Shown: positions 7,639 to 16,793 of the stretch, piece after piece | Position numbering within the stretch: position 1 is the stretch's first letter | How the letters are laid out: the number at the start of each line of letters is the position of its first letter | Assembly: GCF_002631205.1 (NCBI RefSeq) | Contig: NZ_PDLO01000004.1 | Location: forward strand, 402,341 to 466,340 | DNA from: Neolewinella marina | GTDB lineage: Bacteria > Bacteroidota > Bacteroidia > Chitinophagales > Saprospiraceae | DNA length: 64,000 nucleotides | Reading direction: 5' to 3' | Made by a program: the position numbers and the translations under genes | The notes under the pieces: model-generated | The model's input: only the letters and a program-made list of their open reading frames with translations | The model's database searches: none | What the model was told of the DNA's origin: nothing

Positions 7639-9755
7639 AGGCCACTCCCGTCGTTGGTCTGGTTGGAAACCCGAACAGCGGGAAGTCTTCCCTATTTAAT
7701 ATCCTCACCGGTCTGCGGCAACGCATCGGCAACTTCCCCGGCGTCACGGTGGAGAAAAAGGCCGGCATGCTCAGCCTGCCGGGACTGCCCACGGTAGAGC
7801 TGATCGACTTCCCCGGGGCCTACAGCTGCTACCCGACCAGCCTCGACGAGCGGCTGGTGGTGCAGGAGCTGACCAACCCCGAGGGCGACCTCTTCCCCGA
7901 CGCCATCCTCTACGTGGCCGACATCACGAAGCTGGACAAGCACCTGCTGCTCTTCACCCAGCTGCGCGACCTCGACCTGCCCATGATCCTGGTGCTGAAC
8001 ATGGCCGACCTCATGGACGCCGACGGCCTCACCGTCGACATCCCACGCCTCAGCAAGGCGCTCGAGGTGCCGGTGGTACCCGTGAGCAGCCGCGACCACC
8101 GCGGCATCGCCGAACTGAAGGAGGCCATCACCGACCTGCTGCGCGACCCCAACCGCTTCCGGCCGCGCCAGGCCTTCTTCGAGCCCGGGGCCAACACCCG
8201 CGACGTACTGGCCGAGCTGCGCCGCGAGCTGCCCGCCCGCAACGACTACCACGCCCTGCTGCTCACCCACCACGCCCCCTGGCTGAAGCACATCCCCGAC
8301 GCCACCCGCCACCAGGTGCAGGAGGCCCGGGTGCGCCACGGCTTCCACAGCCTGCGTTCCCAGGTGGAGGAGACCATGGAGCGCTACAACACCTTCGAGC
8401 CCATCGTGAGGGGCAGCGTGCGCCACGCCGGCGACACCTCTTCCCGCAGCGACCGGATCGACAACGTGGTTACCCACCCCATCTTCGGGCCCATCCTCTT
8501 CATCGCCCTGATGCTGCTGCTGTTCCAGGCCCTGTTCGCCTGGGCGAGCGTGCCGATGGACCTCATCGAATTCACCTTCGGCACCCTCGGCGAATCGATC
8601 CGCACCACCCTGCCCGCCGGCTGGTTCACCGACCTGCTGGTCGACGGCATCGTGGCCGGACTGGGCGGCGTGCTGGTGTTCCTGCCGCAGATCGCCATCC
8701 TCTTCTTCTTCATCGCCATCCTGGAGGAGGTGGGGTACCTGGCCCGGGCGGCCTACCTTTTCGACAGCCTGATGCAGCGGTTCGGGCTCAACGGGCGGTC
8801 GGTGGTGGCCCTGATCAGCGGCCACGCCTGTGCAATCCCCGCCATCATGAGCACCCGGACGATCTCCAACTGGAAGGAGCGGTTGCTGACCATCCTGGTC
8901 ACTCCCCTCACCTCCTGTTCGGCCCGCATCCCGGTGTACGTCATCCTCATTTCCTTCGCCGTCCCTCCGGTGGTGTACTTCAACGGACTGATCAGCCTGC
9001 AGGGGCTGGCCTTCGCGGGCCTCTACTTCCTGGGCATCCTGGGGGCCATGCTTTCGGCCCTGGCCTTCAAGGTGATCCTGCGCACCCCCGAGCGCAGCTT
9101 CCTCATGCTGGAGCTGCCCGAGTACCGCATCCCCGTGTGGCGCAACGTGGGGACTACCGTCTGGCAGAAGTCGAAGACCTTCGTTCTGGAGGCCGGCAAG
9201 ATCATCATGATCATCAGCGTCATCCTGTGGGCGGCTTCCACCTACGGCCCCCCGGCGGATATGGCCGCCGCCGAGGCCCAGGTGACGGAGCGGGCGCGGG
9301 CGCAGGAGCTGAGTGAGGAGCAAGCGGCCGACCTCCTCGCCTCCGAGCGGCTGGAAGCCTCCTACGCCGGCCACCTCGGCAAGGCCATCGAGCCGGTCAT
9401 CCGCCCCCTGGGCTACGACTGGAAGATCGGCATCGCCCTGCTGACCAGCTTCGCCGCCCGGGAGGTATTCGTGGGCACCATGGCCACCATCTACAGCATC
9501 GGCAGCACCGACGACGAATTCCGCATCCGCGAACGGCTGGCCGAGGAGCGCAACCCGGTGACCAACGAGCCGGTCTACAACCCCGCCACGGCTTGGAGCC
9601 TGCTCATCTTTTACGTCTTCGCCATGATGTGCATGTCGACCCTGGCCGTGACGAAGCGGGAGACCAATTCCTGGAAGTGGCCCATCGTGCAGTTCGTCTT
9701 CATGACCGCCATCGCCTACTTCGGCGCCATGGCCGTGTATCAATCCCTGTCCTGA
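7620..9755 (+). CDS. feoB: Ferrous iron transporter FeoB (GTPase-permease)
   Basis: 711 aa with the start at ATG 7620. An earlier in-frame GTG (7566) lies deep in feoA and would add 18 non-family residues. The N-terminal GTPase shows G1 GNPNSGKS (16-23), G3 DFPG (63-66), G4 NMAD (127-130) and a G5-like VSSRD, followed by the helical regulatory domain. The membrane part carries two Gate-type repeats, including the conserved CSARIPVY motif, a cytoplasmic charged insert, and the conserved SFAAREVFVGTMATIYSIG near the C-terminus. It imports Fe(II) across the inner membrane. No FeoC-like gene follows; the next gene is a DUF4271 protein. Confidence 0.96.
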   Translation: MHNGQVKATPVVGLVGNPNSGKSSLFNILTGLRQRIGNFPGVTVEKKAGMLSLPGLPTVELIDFPGAYSCYPTSLDERLVVQELTNPEGDLFPDAILYVADITKLDKHLLLFTQLRDLDLPMILVLNMADLMDADGLTVDIPRLSKALEVPVVPVSSRDHRGIAELKEAITDLLRDPNRFRPRQAFFEPGANTRDVLAELRRELPARNDYHALLLTHHAPWLKHIPDATRHQVQEARVRHGFHSLRSQVEETMERYNTFEPIVRGSVRHAGDTSSRSDRIDNVVTHPIFGPILFIALMLLLFQALFAWASVPMDLIEFTFGTLGESIRTTLPAGWFTDLLVDGIVAGLGGVLVFLPQIAILFFFIAILEEVGYLARAAYLFDSLMQRFGLNGRSVVALISGHACAIPAIMSTRTISNWKERLLTILVTPLTSCSARIPVYVILISFAVPPVVYFNGLISLQGLAFAGLYFLGILGAMLSALAFKVILRTPERSFLMLELPEYRIPVWRNVGTTVWQKSKTFVLEAGKIIMIISVILWAASTYGPPADMAAAEAQVTERARAQELSEEQAADLLASERLEASYAGHLGKAIEPVIRPLGYDWKIGIALLTSFAAREVFVGTMATIYSIGSTDDEFRIRERLAEERNPVTNEPVYNPATAWSLLIFYVFAMMCMSTLAVTKRETNSWKWPIVQFVFMTAIAYFGAMAVYQSLS

Positions 9756-9807
9756 TCCTGCGGGAAGCGCCGCAACCGGTTTACCTTTACGGTCTGATCA
9801 CTCGGAT

Positions 9808-10656
9808 TTGCGTCACTTCATCCTCATAGGCTGGTTGCTGGTGGCCGGGGGCCTGCTTCCCGGCCAGGCGCCGGCCGACGACCCCGTGGAGGCCACCGCG
9901 GTCCGCGATACCACCGCCAACCCCTTCGACCTTTACCCCAGCAGTCCGGAGGCGGCAGCGGAGGTGGCCCGCCCCGGCCCGGCAGCCGATAGCCCCGCCC
10001 CATCCTCACCGGGCGGTGAGCCAGTGGTGTTTGTCCACCTGCTGCTGGTGGTGATGGTGACGAGCTTGTGGGTGCTCTTCCGCGACCTGCTGAAGCAGTG
10101 CATCGCGGCCATCCTGAACGACAGCATGATGACCCAGCTGTTCCGGCGGCGGTCCGGCGGTCAGATTTCCGCACTTTGGCTCTGTTACCTGTTCTTTTTA
10201 TTGTCGGCCGGCTTCTACCTCTACCTGCTGGCCACGGGCTTCGGGGTGGCCCTGCCGGGGGGCGTCTGGACCGGCTGGCTCATCACCTCCCTCATCGTGG
10301 CGGGGGTGGTGGGGCTGAAGTTTTTCGTCCTCCTGTTGCTGGGCCGCATCTTCCCCCTGCGCAAGGAATTGAGCCGCTACACCTTCGTGTTGATGGTGTT
10401 TTCCATCCTTTCCGGCATTGTACTGGTTCCCCTGAACCTGCTGGCGAGCTACGCCCCTCCCGCCTACCGCGAATACTTCCTCTGGGCCGGACTGGGGGTG
10501 CTCGCCCTGATCTATCTGGTGCATTTGGTGCGCGGTCTATTCATTGCTAATCACTACGTTGGCAATCGACCGCTCCATTTTTTGTTATATATTTGCACCA
10601 TTGAAATAGCACCTCTCCTCTTGGTATACCGCTATTTATCGACTGCTGTGATCTGA
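9808..10656 (+). CDS. DUF4271 multi-pass membrane protein
   Basis: 282 aa from a TTG start (MRHFILIGWLLVAGGLL); no ATG fits. A signal-like helix is followed by a Pro/Ala-rich linker of about 50 residues and then about six membrane helices. The pattern RDLLKQCIAAILNDSMMTQLFRR and the closing ICTIEIAPLLLVYRYL are typical of DUF4271. This family commonly lies just upstream of hemD in Bacteroidota, as it does here, but its function is unknown. The gap to feoB is 52 bp, so partial co-transcription with feoAB is possible. A separate promoter for hemD may lie inside the end of this gene. Confidence 0.8.
   Translation: MRHFILIGWLLVAGGLLPGQAPADDPVEATAVRDTTANPFDLYPSSPEAAAEVARPGPAADSPAPSSPGGEPVVFVHLLLVVMVTSLWVLFRDLLKQCIAAILNDSMMTQLFRRRSGGQISALWLCYLFFLLSAGFYLYLLATGFGVALPGGVWTGWLITSLIVAGVVGLKFFVLLLLGRIFPLRKELSRYTFVLMVFSILSGIVLVPLNLLASYAPPAYREYFLWAGLGVLALIYLVHLVRGLFIANHYVGNRPLHFLLYICTIEIAPLLLVYRYLSTAVI
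10588..10595 (+). promoter_or_regulatory. Possible -7 element for hemD inside the preceding gene
   Basis: TATATTTG fits TAnnTTTG and lies about 103 bp before the hemD ATG, in a locally AT-rich stretch at the end of the DUF4271 gene. No matching -33 element was found. Confidence 0.35.
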
Positions 10657-10697
10657 GTGGATAAACCCTAACTGAAGAAAAAACTAACCCACACTTT

Positions 10698-11480
10698 ATG
10701 GCGGCTGACTGTCAATCCTCTCAGGAATCGTACAAACCCATTCGGACCATTCTGGTGTCCCAGCCGGAGCCCGAGCGCAGCCCCTTTGCCAAGCTGGAGG
10801 AGAAGTACGGGTTACAAATCGACTGGCGGCCCTTCATTGAGGTCAAGGGACTTTCGGAAAAGGAATTCCGCAAGGAGCGCATCCGCCCCGACGAGTACAC
10901 GGCCGTCATCTTCACCTCGAAGCTGGCCATTGAGCACTTCTTCCGCCTCTGCAAGGCCTTGCGCATCGAGATGAGCCAGGAGACGAAGTACTACTGCATG
11001 ACGGAGGCCATCGCCAACTACCTGCAGAAGTTTATCGTCTACCGCAAGCGGAAGGTATTCTACGGCCAGCGCACCATCCAGGACCTGGCCCCCACCCTGA
11101 AGAAGCACCGCAGCAAGGAGAAGTTCCTGCTGCCCACCGGCAACCTCGGTTCGGAGTTCGTCTCCGAATACCTGGAGCAGAACAACTTCGACTGGACGCC
11201 GGCCCTCATGTACCGCACGGTAGCGGCCGACCTGAGCGACCTGGAGGACGTCTACTACGACGTCATCATCTTCTACAGCCCGCTGGGCATCGACTCCCTC
11301 TACGAGAACTTTCCCGACTTCAAGCAGAAGGATACCCGCCTGGCGGTGGCCGGTCGCAAGACCACGGCCGCGGTCGAGCGTGCCGGACTGACGGTCAACA
11401 TCGCCCCCAACCCGCCCGAAGTGCCCAGCATGGGCATGGCCCTGGAGAACTACCTGAAGAAGTCGAATAAGCAGCAGTAG
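10698..11480 (+). CDS. hemD: Uroporphyrinogen-III synthase
   Basis: 260 aa with the two-lobed HemD fold: IRTILVSQPEPERSPFAKLEEKY at the start, YTAVIFTSKLAIEHFF in the first lobe, then LLPTGNLGSEFVSEYL, VIIFYSPLGIDSLYENF and a terminal lobe with RLAVAGRKTTAAVERAG. It cyclises hydroxymethylbilane to uroporphyrinogen III in haem synthesis. HemD is poorly conserved, but this sequence and its position after a DUF4271 gene fit the Bacteroidota form. The stop codon directly abuts the ATG of the Nudix gene, so they form one transcript. hemB lies 15 kb away on the other strand. Confidence 0.9.
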   Translation: MAADCQSSQESYKPIRTILVSQPEPERSPFAKLEEKYGLQIDWRPFIEVKGLSEKEFRKERIRPDEYTAVIFTSKLAIEHFFRLCKALRIEMSQETKYYCMTEAIANYLQKFIVYRKRKVFYGQRTIQDLAPTLKKHRSKEKFLLPTGNLGSEFVSEYLEQNNFDWTPALMYRTVAADLSDLEDVYYDVIIFYSPLGIDSLYENFPDFKQKDTRLAVAGRKTTAAVERAGLTVNIAPNPPEVPSMGMALENYLKKSNKQQ

Positions 11481-12122
11481 ATGAACGACACCCTCGATGG
11501 TGCCGACTACCTGCAGCGAATCCGCCGGCGGCTGCAGCGGGGCGACCTGCCCGGTTACGCCGCCCAGGAAATGATGGGCCACGCCCTGCGCAAGGTCCAT
11601 ACCGAAGCGCCGCCCACCGCCCGCCCCGCCTCGGTGCTGGCCCTGTTCTACCCCGTGGGCTTACGGCTGCACCTGCTCTTTATTCAGCGTACCAGTCCGC
11701 CCGGCGACCGCCACGGTGGCCAGGTTTCCTTCCCCGGCGGCGCCGCCCACCCCGAAGATGAAAGCCCGGCGGCTACCGCCCTGCGGGAAACCCGGGAGGA
11801 GGTAGGCGTCAATCCTTCCGCCGTTCAGCTGCTGGGCGAACTCACTCCCCTTTACATCCCCGTAAGCAACTACCTGGTCAACCCGTTCGTGGCCTGGACG
11901 CCCCAACGCCCCGACTTTACCCTGCAGGCCAGTGAGGTGGAACGGGTGCTGGAACTTCCCTTTACGGGCTTCTACGCCGAGCGGGCGGTGGACTTCCGCG
12001 ACAAGAAGCTGTTCAACGGCATGATCCTGAAAGAGGTGCCCCATTGGGTGGTCGCGGGCGAAGAGGTGTGGGGGGCCACGGCGATGATGGTGGGGGAACT
12101 GGTGGAGCTGGGCCGGGGGTAG
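11481..12122 (+). CDS. Nudix hydrolase, CoA-pyrophosphatase type
   Basis: 213 aa. The UPF0035-type lead-in LLFIQRTSPPGDRHGGQ precedes VSFPGG and a Nudix box ending RETREEVGV, in which the metal-binding glutamates are visible. The spacing of the box is slightly longer than the classic form, as is common in CoA pyrophosphatases. Family members cleave CoA or its derivatives to phosphopantetheine and 3',5'-ADP. The gene starts immediately after hemD with no spacer. The small gene downstream is convergent. Confidence 0.88.
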   Translation: MNDTLDGADYLQRIRRRLQRGDLPGYAAQEMMGHALRKVHTEAPPTARPASVLALFYPVGLRLHLLFIQRTSPPGDRHGGQVSFPGGAAHPEDESPAATALRETREEVGVNPSAVQLLGELTPLYIPVSNYLVNPFVAWTPQRPDFTLQASEVERVLELPFTGFYAERAVDFRDKKLFNGMILKEVPHWVVAGEEVWGATAMMVGELVELGRG

Positions 12123-12179
12123 TGTTTAGTCCGTTAGTCTTTTAGGGCTTTAGGCTTTAGGGGGTAGCCGCTTTCCCCG

Positions 12180-12395
12180 CTAGGCGAAACCCCGGAACAC
12201 CTCCGCCAGCTGCATGAACTCGGCCTCGATCATGGCCCACCACTTCTGCTGCTCGCTGTGGTGATCTTCCTCGGGCACGTTGTCGATCTCCTCGCGGAGC
12301 TCCTGTACTACCTCGAAGAAGAGGCGGGGCTCACGGATCAGCAAGGCACGCATGGCACTTTTAAGTTCTTCGCGGGAGAGGTGGGCGGGTTCCAT
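12180..12395 (-). CDS. Small charged hypothetical protein
   Basis: 71 aa from the ATG ending at 12395 (MEPAHLSREELKSAMRALL); an ATG 15 codons upstream (12440) is in frame but adds a less protein-like segment. The product is predicted helical and acidic (ELREEIDNVPEEDHH), with WWAMIEAEFMQLAEVFRGFA at the C-terminus. No signal peptide, membrane helix or known domain is seen. Codon use matches its neighbours, which supports a real gene. It is convergent with the Nudix gene and may share a transcript with the rhomboid gene. Function unknown. Confidence 0.55.
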   Translation of the reverse strand: MEPAHLSREELKSAMRALLIREPRLFFEVVQELREEIDNVPEEDHHSEQQKWWAMIEAEFMQLAEVFRGFA

Positions 12396-12468
12396 GGCAG
12401 GGTGGATTGGTACTCCCCTAAAGTAGGGCGGAAGTGGCAATGTTTACGGCCTTGCATCAACGGGATTT

Positions 12469-12489
12469 GGCACCCGCGCTCCGGCGCCC
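12469..12489 (+). repeat. Dispersed motif copy 1 (CT variant)
   Basis: GGCACCCGCG followed by CTCCGGCGCCC, in the gap before the rhomboid gene's stop codon. It belongs to the family with consensus GGCACCCGCGTCCGCGCC. Confidence 0.7.
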
Positions 12490-13172
12490 TACAGGTCGAC
12501 GTCGTGGCGGTAGCCCTCCGCGTGGCGGGGGATGGCGTGGGTAGCCCGGAACACGAAGCCCCCGATGACCCCGAACACGAAGCCCCCGATGTGGGCCCAC
12601 CAGGCGATGCCCGTACCGGCGCTGTCCTGCAGGCTGGCGAAGCCCGCCGACGACTGCTGGTAAAACCAGAAGCCCAGGAAGAGAAAGGCCGGCACGCTGA
12701 TGCGGAAAAAGAACAGGTAGCCCCGCACCCGCGACCGCGGGAAGAGCACGATGTAGGCCCCCATGACCGCCGAGAGCGCCCCGCTGGCCCCCACCGCCGG
12801 AATGGGGCTGCCCCAGTTGAAGTAGAGGTGACAGAGCCCGGCCGCGAGCCCCCCGAGGAAGTAGAAGATGAGGAAACGCGCGCTGCCCACCGTGGCCTCG
12901 ATGTTGTCGGCGAAGATCCACATGTAGAGCATGTTGCCGATGAGGTGGAGCCAGCTGCCGTGGAGGAACATGCTGGTGATGAGGGTCTCCAGTCCCTCCC
13001 CCGCCGCGATCCGCTCCGGAATGGTGCCCCACTGGTAAACGAAGGCCTCGCCCACCTGCGGCCCGAGGCTGTACTGGTAGGCGAAGATGAGCACGTTGAG
13101 GGCGATGAGGCCGTAGGCGAAGTGGGGGCGGTGACCGCCGCGCACCTGATCATCACCGGTGGGAAAGAACAT
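12489..13172 (-). CDS. Rhomboid-family intramembrane serine protease
   Basis: 227 aa with about six membrane helices. The catalytic serine is Ser130 in GASG (VGASGALSAVMGAY) and the histidine is His194 in WWAHIGGFVFG. The conserved HGSWLHLIGNM run (71-81) of the second helix is also present. Rhomboids cut substrate membrane helices within the bilayer, often to release or quality-control membrane proteins. It lies 48 bp downstream of the small lipoprotein gene on the same strand and probably belongs to that unit. The substrate is unknown. Confidence 0.93.
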   Translation of the reverse strand: MFFPTGDDQVRGGHRPHFAYGLIALNVLIFAYQYSLGPQVGEAFVYQWGTIPERIAAGEGLETLITSMFLHGSWLHLIGNMLYMWIFADNIEATVGSARFLIFYFLGGLAAGLCHLYFNWGSPIPAVGASGALSAVMGAYIVLFPRSRVRGYLFFFRISVPAFLFLGFWFYQQSSAGFASLQDSAGTGIAWWAHIGGFVFGVIGGFVFRATHAIPRHAEGYRHDVDL

Positions 13173-13220
13173 GGGCGGGAGGTAAGGGATGTACGATTTA
13201 CGAATGCCGATTGGCGGCCG

Positions 13221-13628
13221 CTACTCCAGCAAGCGGACCTTCAGGCGGTAGGGCCCGGGATCAGGAACGGAAGCGTCCGGATAAGGTTCCAGTTCCAGCA
13301 GTTGCAGGGGGCCCTGATCCGTGGTAATGGCGTTGCCGTCGATGGTCACCGTATCCTCCGTGAGGGCCCCGTCGCGCAGCACCTGGACGGATACCACGGC
13401 CCGGCCGGCCTGGATGCACTGTACGCCGCGGGGGCAGCGGCTGTCCTCCAGCACCTTTACGAAGGTGAAGAAATCGGGGGCGCGGCGGTCGGCGCGCAGG
13501 TGCTCCCCGGCGCTGAGGGTGAGGGCTTCGTCGGGGGTAGCCAGGTGGGTACCCTCGGCCAGCCGGCGCTGGCAGCCCAGCAGGAGCAGCAGGGTACCGA
13601 GGGCCAGGAGGAGGTGGTGGTGGATCAT
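13221..13628 (-). CDS. Small lipoprotein with DSRCP/CIQAG motif
   Basis: 135 aa. The signal MIHHHLLLALGTLLLLLGC has a lipobox LLGC. The mature part holds EDSRCPRGVQCIQAGRAVV, a motif seen in a widespread family of small uncharacterised lipoproteins whose two cysteines probably form a disulfide. The rest is predicted beta-rich. The ATG overlaps the stop of the preceding 484-codon gene by ATGA, so the two are translationally coupled. Function unknown. Confidence 0.7.
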   Translation of the reverse strand: MIHHHLLLALGTLLLLLGCQRRLAEGTHLATPDEALTLSAGEHLRADRRAPDFFTFVKVLEDSRCPRGVQCIQAGRAVVSVQVLRDGALTEDTVTIDGNAITTDQGPLQLLELEPYPDASVPDPGPYRLKVRLLE

Positions 13629-15079
13629 CGGGCGTCGTAGGTCATTTTCACCAGCCGCAGGCGGTTGCGGTGTTCGCTGGGCAGCACCAGTTCGTTGGCG
13701 GCCACCTGAATGCCATCGCGGAAACGGAGGCGAAGGTTCAGGTCGCGGGTGTGAAAAAGCGTATTGCGGTCGAATTCCCCGCGAGTATTGAGGACGTACT
13801 CGCTGACGGTATTCTCGAAGCGGATCTCGTCGTTGAACAGCAGGCGCAGGCGGCTGGGGGTTTCCATCAGGAAGAAGCTGGAGTAGATACCGTTGTCGTC
13901 CTGGCTGTACTGCTTCTTGTGCATGATGTTGCTCCAGTGGGGGCTGCCGTCGGGGTTGACGGAGAAGACGACGATCTCGTCGAGGTGGTAGTCCACCAGC
14001 GGCCGGCCGCCGTAGGTGTTCAGCAGCTGGTTCTGGAGGGCGCCGCCCCGGCGCTGCAGCCGGCGGTCGCGCTCGGTGATCATGACCATGCCCCCGTCGC
14101 GGCGCAGCATGGCCTCGCGTACGGTCAGTTCGTTGATGCCGGGATTCCGCTTGTTGAACTTGCGGCCCTCGACGTTCTTGACCAGGTTGAGGGGGAACTC
14201 CTGGAAGCGGGGGCGGAGCTCGTCGCGGGGGTTTTCGGGGTTGATCCAGAGGTAGAAGTAGCCCTCGGCGCGGATAAAGTCCTTGGTGGAGTACAGTCCG
14301 CCCGCCACCAGCCGGCGGTTCAGGTTGTCGTACTTGAAGAAGACGTCGTAGGTGAGGCTGTCGCCCAGGTTGACGTCGATCATGCCGCGCTCGCCCCCGT
14401 CGGCCCGGTGGGTGTACACCTCGTAGCGGTGCTTGCGGCGGCGGCTCTTGAAGTTGTCGCGCTCGACAATGAAGTACATGTCGCCGGTGTTGGAGATCTC
14501 GGCCTGGAGGAAGTCGTCGTTGAAGAAGAACTTCTCCGGTTCCAGCTCGCGGTCGTAGAGCAGCCGCATGCTGTCGAGGTCGATGCCCAGGTAGCGGGCC
14601 TTGCTCTGCTGGTCGATCATGAGCAGCAGGAGCTTGCTGTCGTCCTCCGAGTGGTAGATCTCATCCTCTGGGGTAGTCACGAACATGCCGAAGTCGACCA
14701 GGGTCACGCTGTCCTGCAGGTTCCCGGCAGGGTTGTAGCGGTCGAGTTGCAGGTGGTTGCGGCCCTTGTCGCGGAAGAGGTAAAGGAGGTGGAATCCGGT
14801 GCCGTCCTGGACGGGCAGGGCGTCGAGCATGCGGATGTTGCGGCCACGCAGCTCGAGGTCCTTTTCCCAGCTCTGGTTCATGCTGCGGCCGTAGGCGGTG
14901 AGCAGGTGCTTGTTCTCGCGATCCTGCAGCAGCAGTACCTGCCCCCCCAGCTTGCCCACTAGGGTGTACTTCGTATCGTTGCGCATGGGGATCTCTTCGC
15001 TTACCGTCAGTACCTGGGCGCGGACGCAGGTGCCGAGGAAGAGGAGAAAGCAGCAAAGCACGAGGGTTGGGAAGCGCAT
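13625..15079 (-). CDS. Secreted protein of unknown function, probably beta-propeller-like
   Basis: 484 aa. The signal peptide is MRFPTLVLCCFLLFLGTCVRAQ, cleaved after VRA, and this exact region contains a copy of the dispersed motif. The mature protein has repeating beta-strand patterns with acidic and aromatic residues (GKLGGQVLLLQDRENKHLL, NGIYSSFFLMETPSRLRLLF), which suggests a repeated-sheet fold. No enzyme motif is seen. It is coupled by a 4-base overlap to the small lipoprotein gene. A role in the periplasm or at the surface follows from the signal only. Confidence 0.65.
   Translation of the reverse strand: MRFPTLVLCCFLLFLGTCVRAQVLTVSEEIPMRNDTKYTLVGKLGGQVLLLQDRENKHLLTAYGRSMNQSWEKDLELRGRNIRMLDALPVQDGTGFHLLYLFRDKGRNHLQLDRYNPAGNLQDSVTLVDFGMFVTTPEDEIYHSEDDSKLLLLMIDQQSKARYLGIDLDSMRLLYDRELEPEKFFFNDDFLQAEISNTGDMYFIVERDNFKSRRRKHRYEVYTHRADGGERGMIDVNLGDSLTYDVFFKYDNLNRRLVAGGLYSTKDFIRAEGYFYLWINPENPRDELRPRFQEFPLNLVKNVEGRKFNKRNPGINELTVREAMLRRDGGMVMITERDRRLQRRGGALQNQLLNTYGGRPLVDYHLDEIVVFSVNPDGSPHWSNIMHKKQYSQDDNGIYSSFFLMETPSRLRLLFNDEIRFENTVSEYVLNTRGEFDRNTLFHTRDLNLRLRFRDGIQVAANELVLPSEHRNRLRLVKMTYDAR
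15016..15034 (-). repeat. Dispersed motif copy 2 (signal-peptide site)
   Basis: On the minus strand this reads GGCACCTGCGTCCGCGCCC. It encodes GTCVRA, the cleavage region of the signal peptide of the 484-aa secreted protein. It is identical to copy 5 in the patatin gene. Confidence 0.8.
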
Positions 15080-15194
15080 GGCGAATGATCAGGTATTCAA
15101 TATAGGAAGACGAAATTTAGCCCGCTGGGGTTTTAGCACAGGGCTTGCCAAAGGACATGTCCCCACCAAGGCTCGGGTGACCTTAAATTGCGGT

Positions 15195-16136
15195 ATGATT
15201 GTCATGCGGCGGCTCTTGTTCTTCCTCTGGCTCGGCGGGTGCTCCACCGTGGTTTCCGGCCAGGACTTTGGCTGGTGGAACACTACCCACAATTGGGACG
15301 GGGTGTCGAACTGGCGGAGGTACCTCACCCTGTCGCCCGCCTACCTGGGCCCGAACGCCCTGCCGGTGCCGCGGGTAGCCAACGCCCGCCTGGAGGGCAG
15401 CACCCGGATCACCCTGGCCGGTGAGGGCCACTTCAGCAGCGGCGATCGCACCGGCAACGGATTCCTGGAGGTAGACCAACCCCTGTTTTCGGAGCGGGTG
15501 GCCCTGCGGGTATGGTACATCCCCGTGGAATACTACCATATGGACGCCACGACCCGCGATGCTCGCGCGGCCCGCGACTACGACGGCCGGGGCTGGGCCG
15601 GGGGTGATGTGTACGTAGGGACCCAGATCCAGCTGCTGCGCGACGCCCGGGGGTGGCCCGATCTCCTCTTCACCACCAACCTCAAGACAGCCTCGGGCAC
15701 CCACCTTTCCGCGGCCCGCCACACCAATGCCCCGGCCTACTACTTCGACCTGTCGGCGGGCAAAACCTTCCCCCTGAGCCGGGGGGGAAACCACTCGGTT
15801 CGCCCCCACGCCATGGTGGGCTTCTACGTGTGGCAGACCTTCAAGGACGACTACCTCCAGAACGACGCCTTTTTGTACGGGCTGGGAGCCGACCTCACCC
15901 TGGGGCAGATCATGGTCACCCCCGCCCTGGGTGGTTACTCCGGCTACCTCAACAACGGCGACCGCCCGGTAGTGGCCCGCCTGAGCCTCGAGAGCCACCG
16001 GGGAAAAATGGTGGAATACCTGGCGCGGCTGCAGCAGGGGCTGCGGGATTTCCCCTACACCTCCGTGCGGCTCGGAATCGTACTCCGCCCCTTCGCCGGC
16101 CCAGCGGAAACGCCCCCGGCCAACCGCGAGAAATAA
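15195..16136 (+). CDS. Putative outer membrane protein of unknown function
   Basis: 313 aa from ATG 15195 (MIVMRRLLFFLWLGG); ATG 15204 is an equal alternative. The open frame continues far upstream, but the signal peptide ending near VVSGQ sets the real start. The mature protein is rich in aromatic, alternating strands (RVALRVWYIPVEYYHMDAT, RPHAMVGFYVWQTF, TSVRLGIVLRPFA), consistent with a beta-barrel of about 12 strands. No named family is recognised. It is divergent from the 13625-15079 gene with a 115-bp gap. Confidence 0.65.
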   Translation: MIVMRRLLFFLWLGGCSTVVSGQDFGWWNTTHNWDGVSNWRRYLTLSPAYLGPNALPVPRVANARLEGSTRITLAGEGHFSSGDRTGNGFLEVDQPLFSERVALRVWYIPVEYYHMDATTRDARAARDYDGRGWAGGDVYVGTQIQLLRDARGWPDLLFTTNLKTASGTHLSAARHTNAPAYYFDLSAGKTFPLSRGGNHSVRPHAMVGFYVWQTFKDDYLQNDAFLYGLGADLTLGQIMVTPALGGYSGYLNNGDRPVVARLSLESHRGKMVEYLARLQQGLRDFPYTSVRLGIVLRPFAGPAETPPANREK

Positions 16137-16216
16137 TTGCCGGGAGCGTATTGCAGAAGCCGATTCAGCAGCGGTAATTTAGTAGCCGGCCATTGTAACC
16201 CTGAATACCCTACCCT

Positions 16217-16723
16217 ATGGATACCGTACATCCGCTGACCTTCACGGTCGAAAAGGACCACCACCGCATCCGCGTCGAGCGGGAATTCGCCGCCCCCCGC
16301 CAGGTGGTATGGGCCGCCTGGACCGAAGCCGACCTCATCGACCAGTGGTGGGCCCCGGCCCCCTGGAAAGCCCAGAGCAAGACCATGGATGTACACTCCG
16401 GGGGTAGCCACCACTACGCCATGCGCGGCCCCGGTGGGGAGGTTCACTGGGGGCGTACCGACTATACCGACGTGGAGCTCCACCAGTACATCCGCGGGCG
16501 GGACGGATTCAGCGACGAAGCCGGGAACCTTAATACCGACCTCCCGCAATCCGACTGGAACATCACCTTCCGGAAGAACAGCGAGGCGTCCACCACCGTC
16601 ATCGTGGAAATCACCTACCCCTCCCGGCAGGACCTGGAGACCATTCTGGAAATGGGATTCCAGGAAGGCCTGACCACGGCCCTGGACCAGCTGGAGTCCC
16701 TGCTGCGGCAGTCATATCGCTGA
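16217..16723 (+). CDS. SRPBCC / AHSA1-like domain protein
   Basis: 168 aa with the START-like cavity fold. The family signature is clear: REFAAPRQVVWAAWTEADLIDQWWAP, then GGSHHYAMRGPGGEVHWGR, and the C-terminal helix LEMGFQEGLTTALDQLESLL. Proteins of this group bind hydrophobic ligands or act in stress responses; the ligand here cannot be inferred. No signal peptide is present, so the protein is cytoplasmic. It is followed 70 bp later by the GMC oxidoreductase gene, with no evidence that they work together. Confidence 0.88.
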   Translation: MDTVHPLTFTVEKDHHRIRVEREFAAPRQVVWAAWTEADLIDQWWAPAPWKAQSKTMDVHSGGSHHYAMRGPGGEVHWGRTDYTDVELHQYIRGRDGFSDEAGNLNTDLPQSDWNITFRKNSEASTTVIVEITYPSRQDLETILEMGFQEGLTTALDQLESLLRQSYR

Positions 16724-16793
16724 TTCCTGAGACCTCCGTTTTCGGCACGAAAGGCTTACCTTCAACCGATACAATCCGCGTATACACTGAAGC

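Noticed and set aside
7692..9743. A 683-codon open frame antisense to feoB
   Set aside because: FeoB is unmistakable on the plus strand; the antisense product is low-complexity Gly/His/Asp/Val-rich text with no domain.
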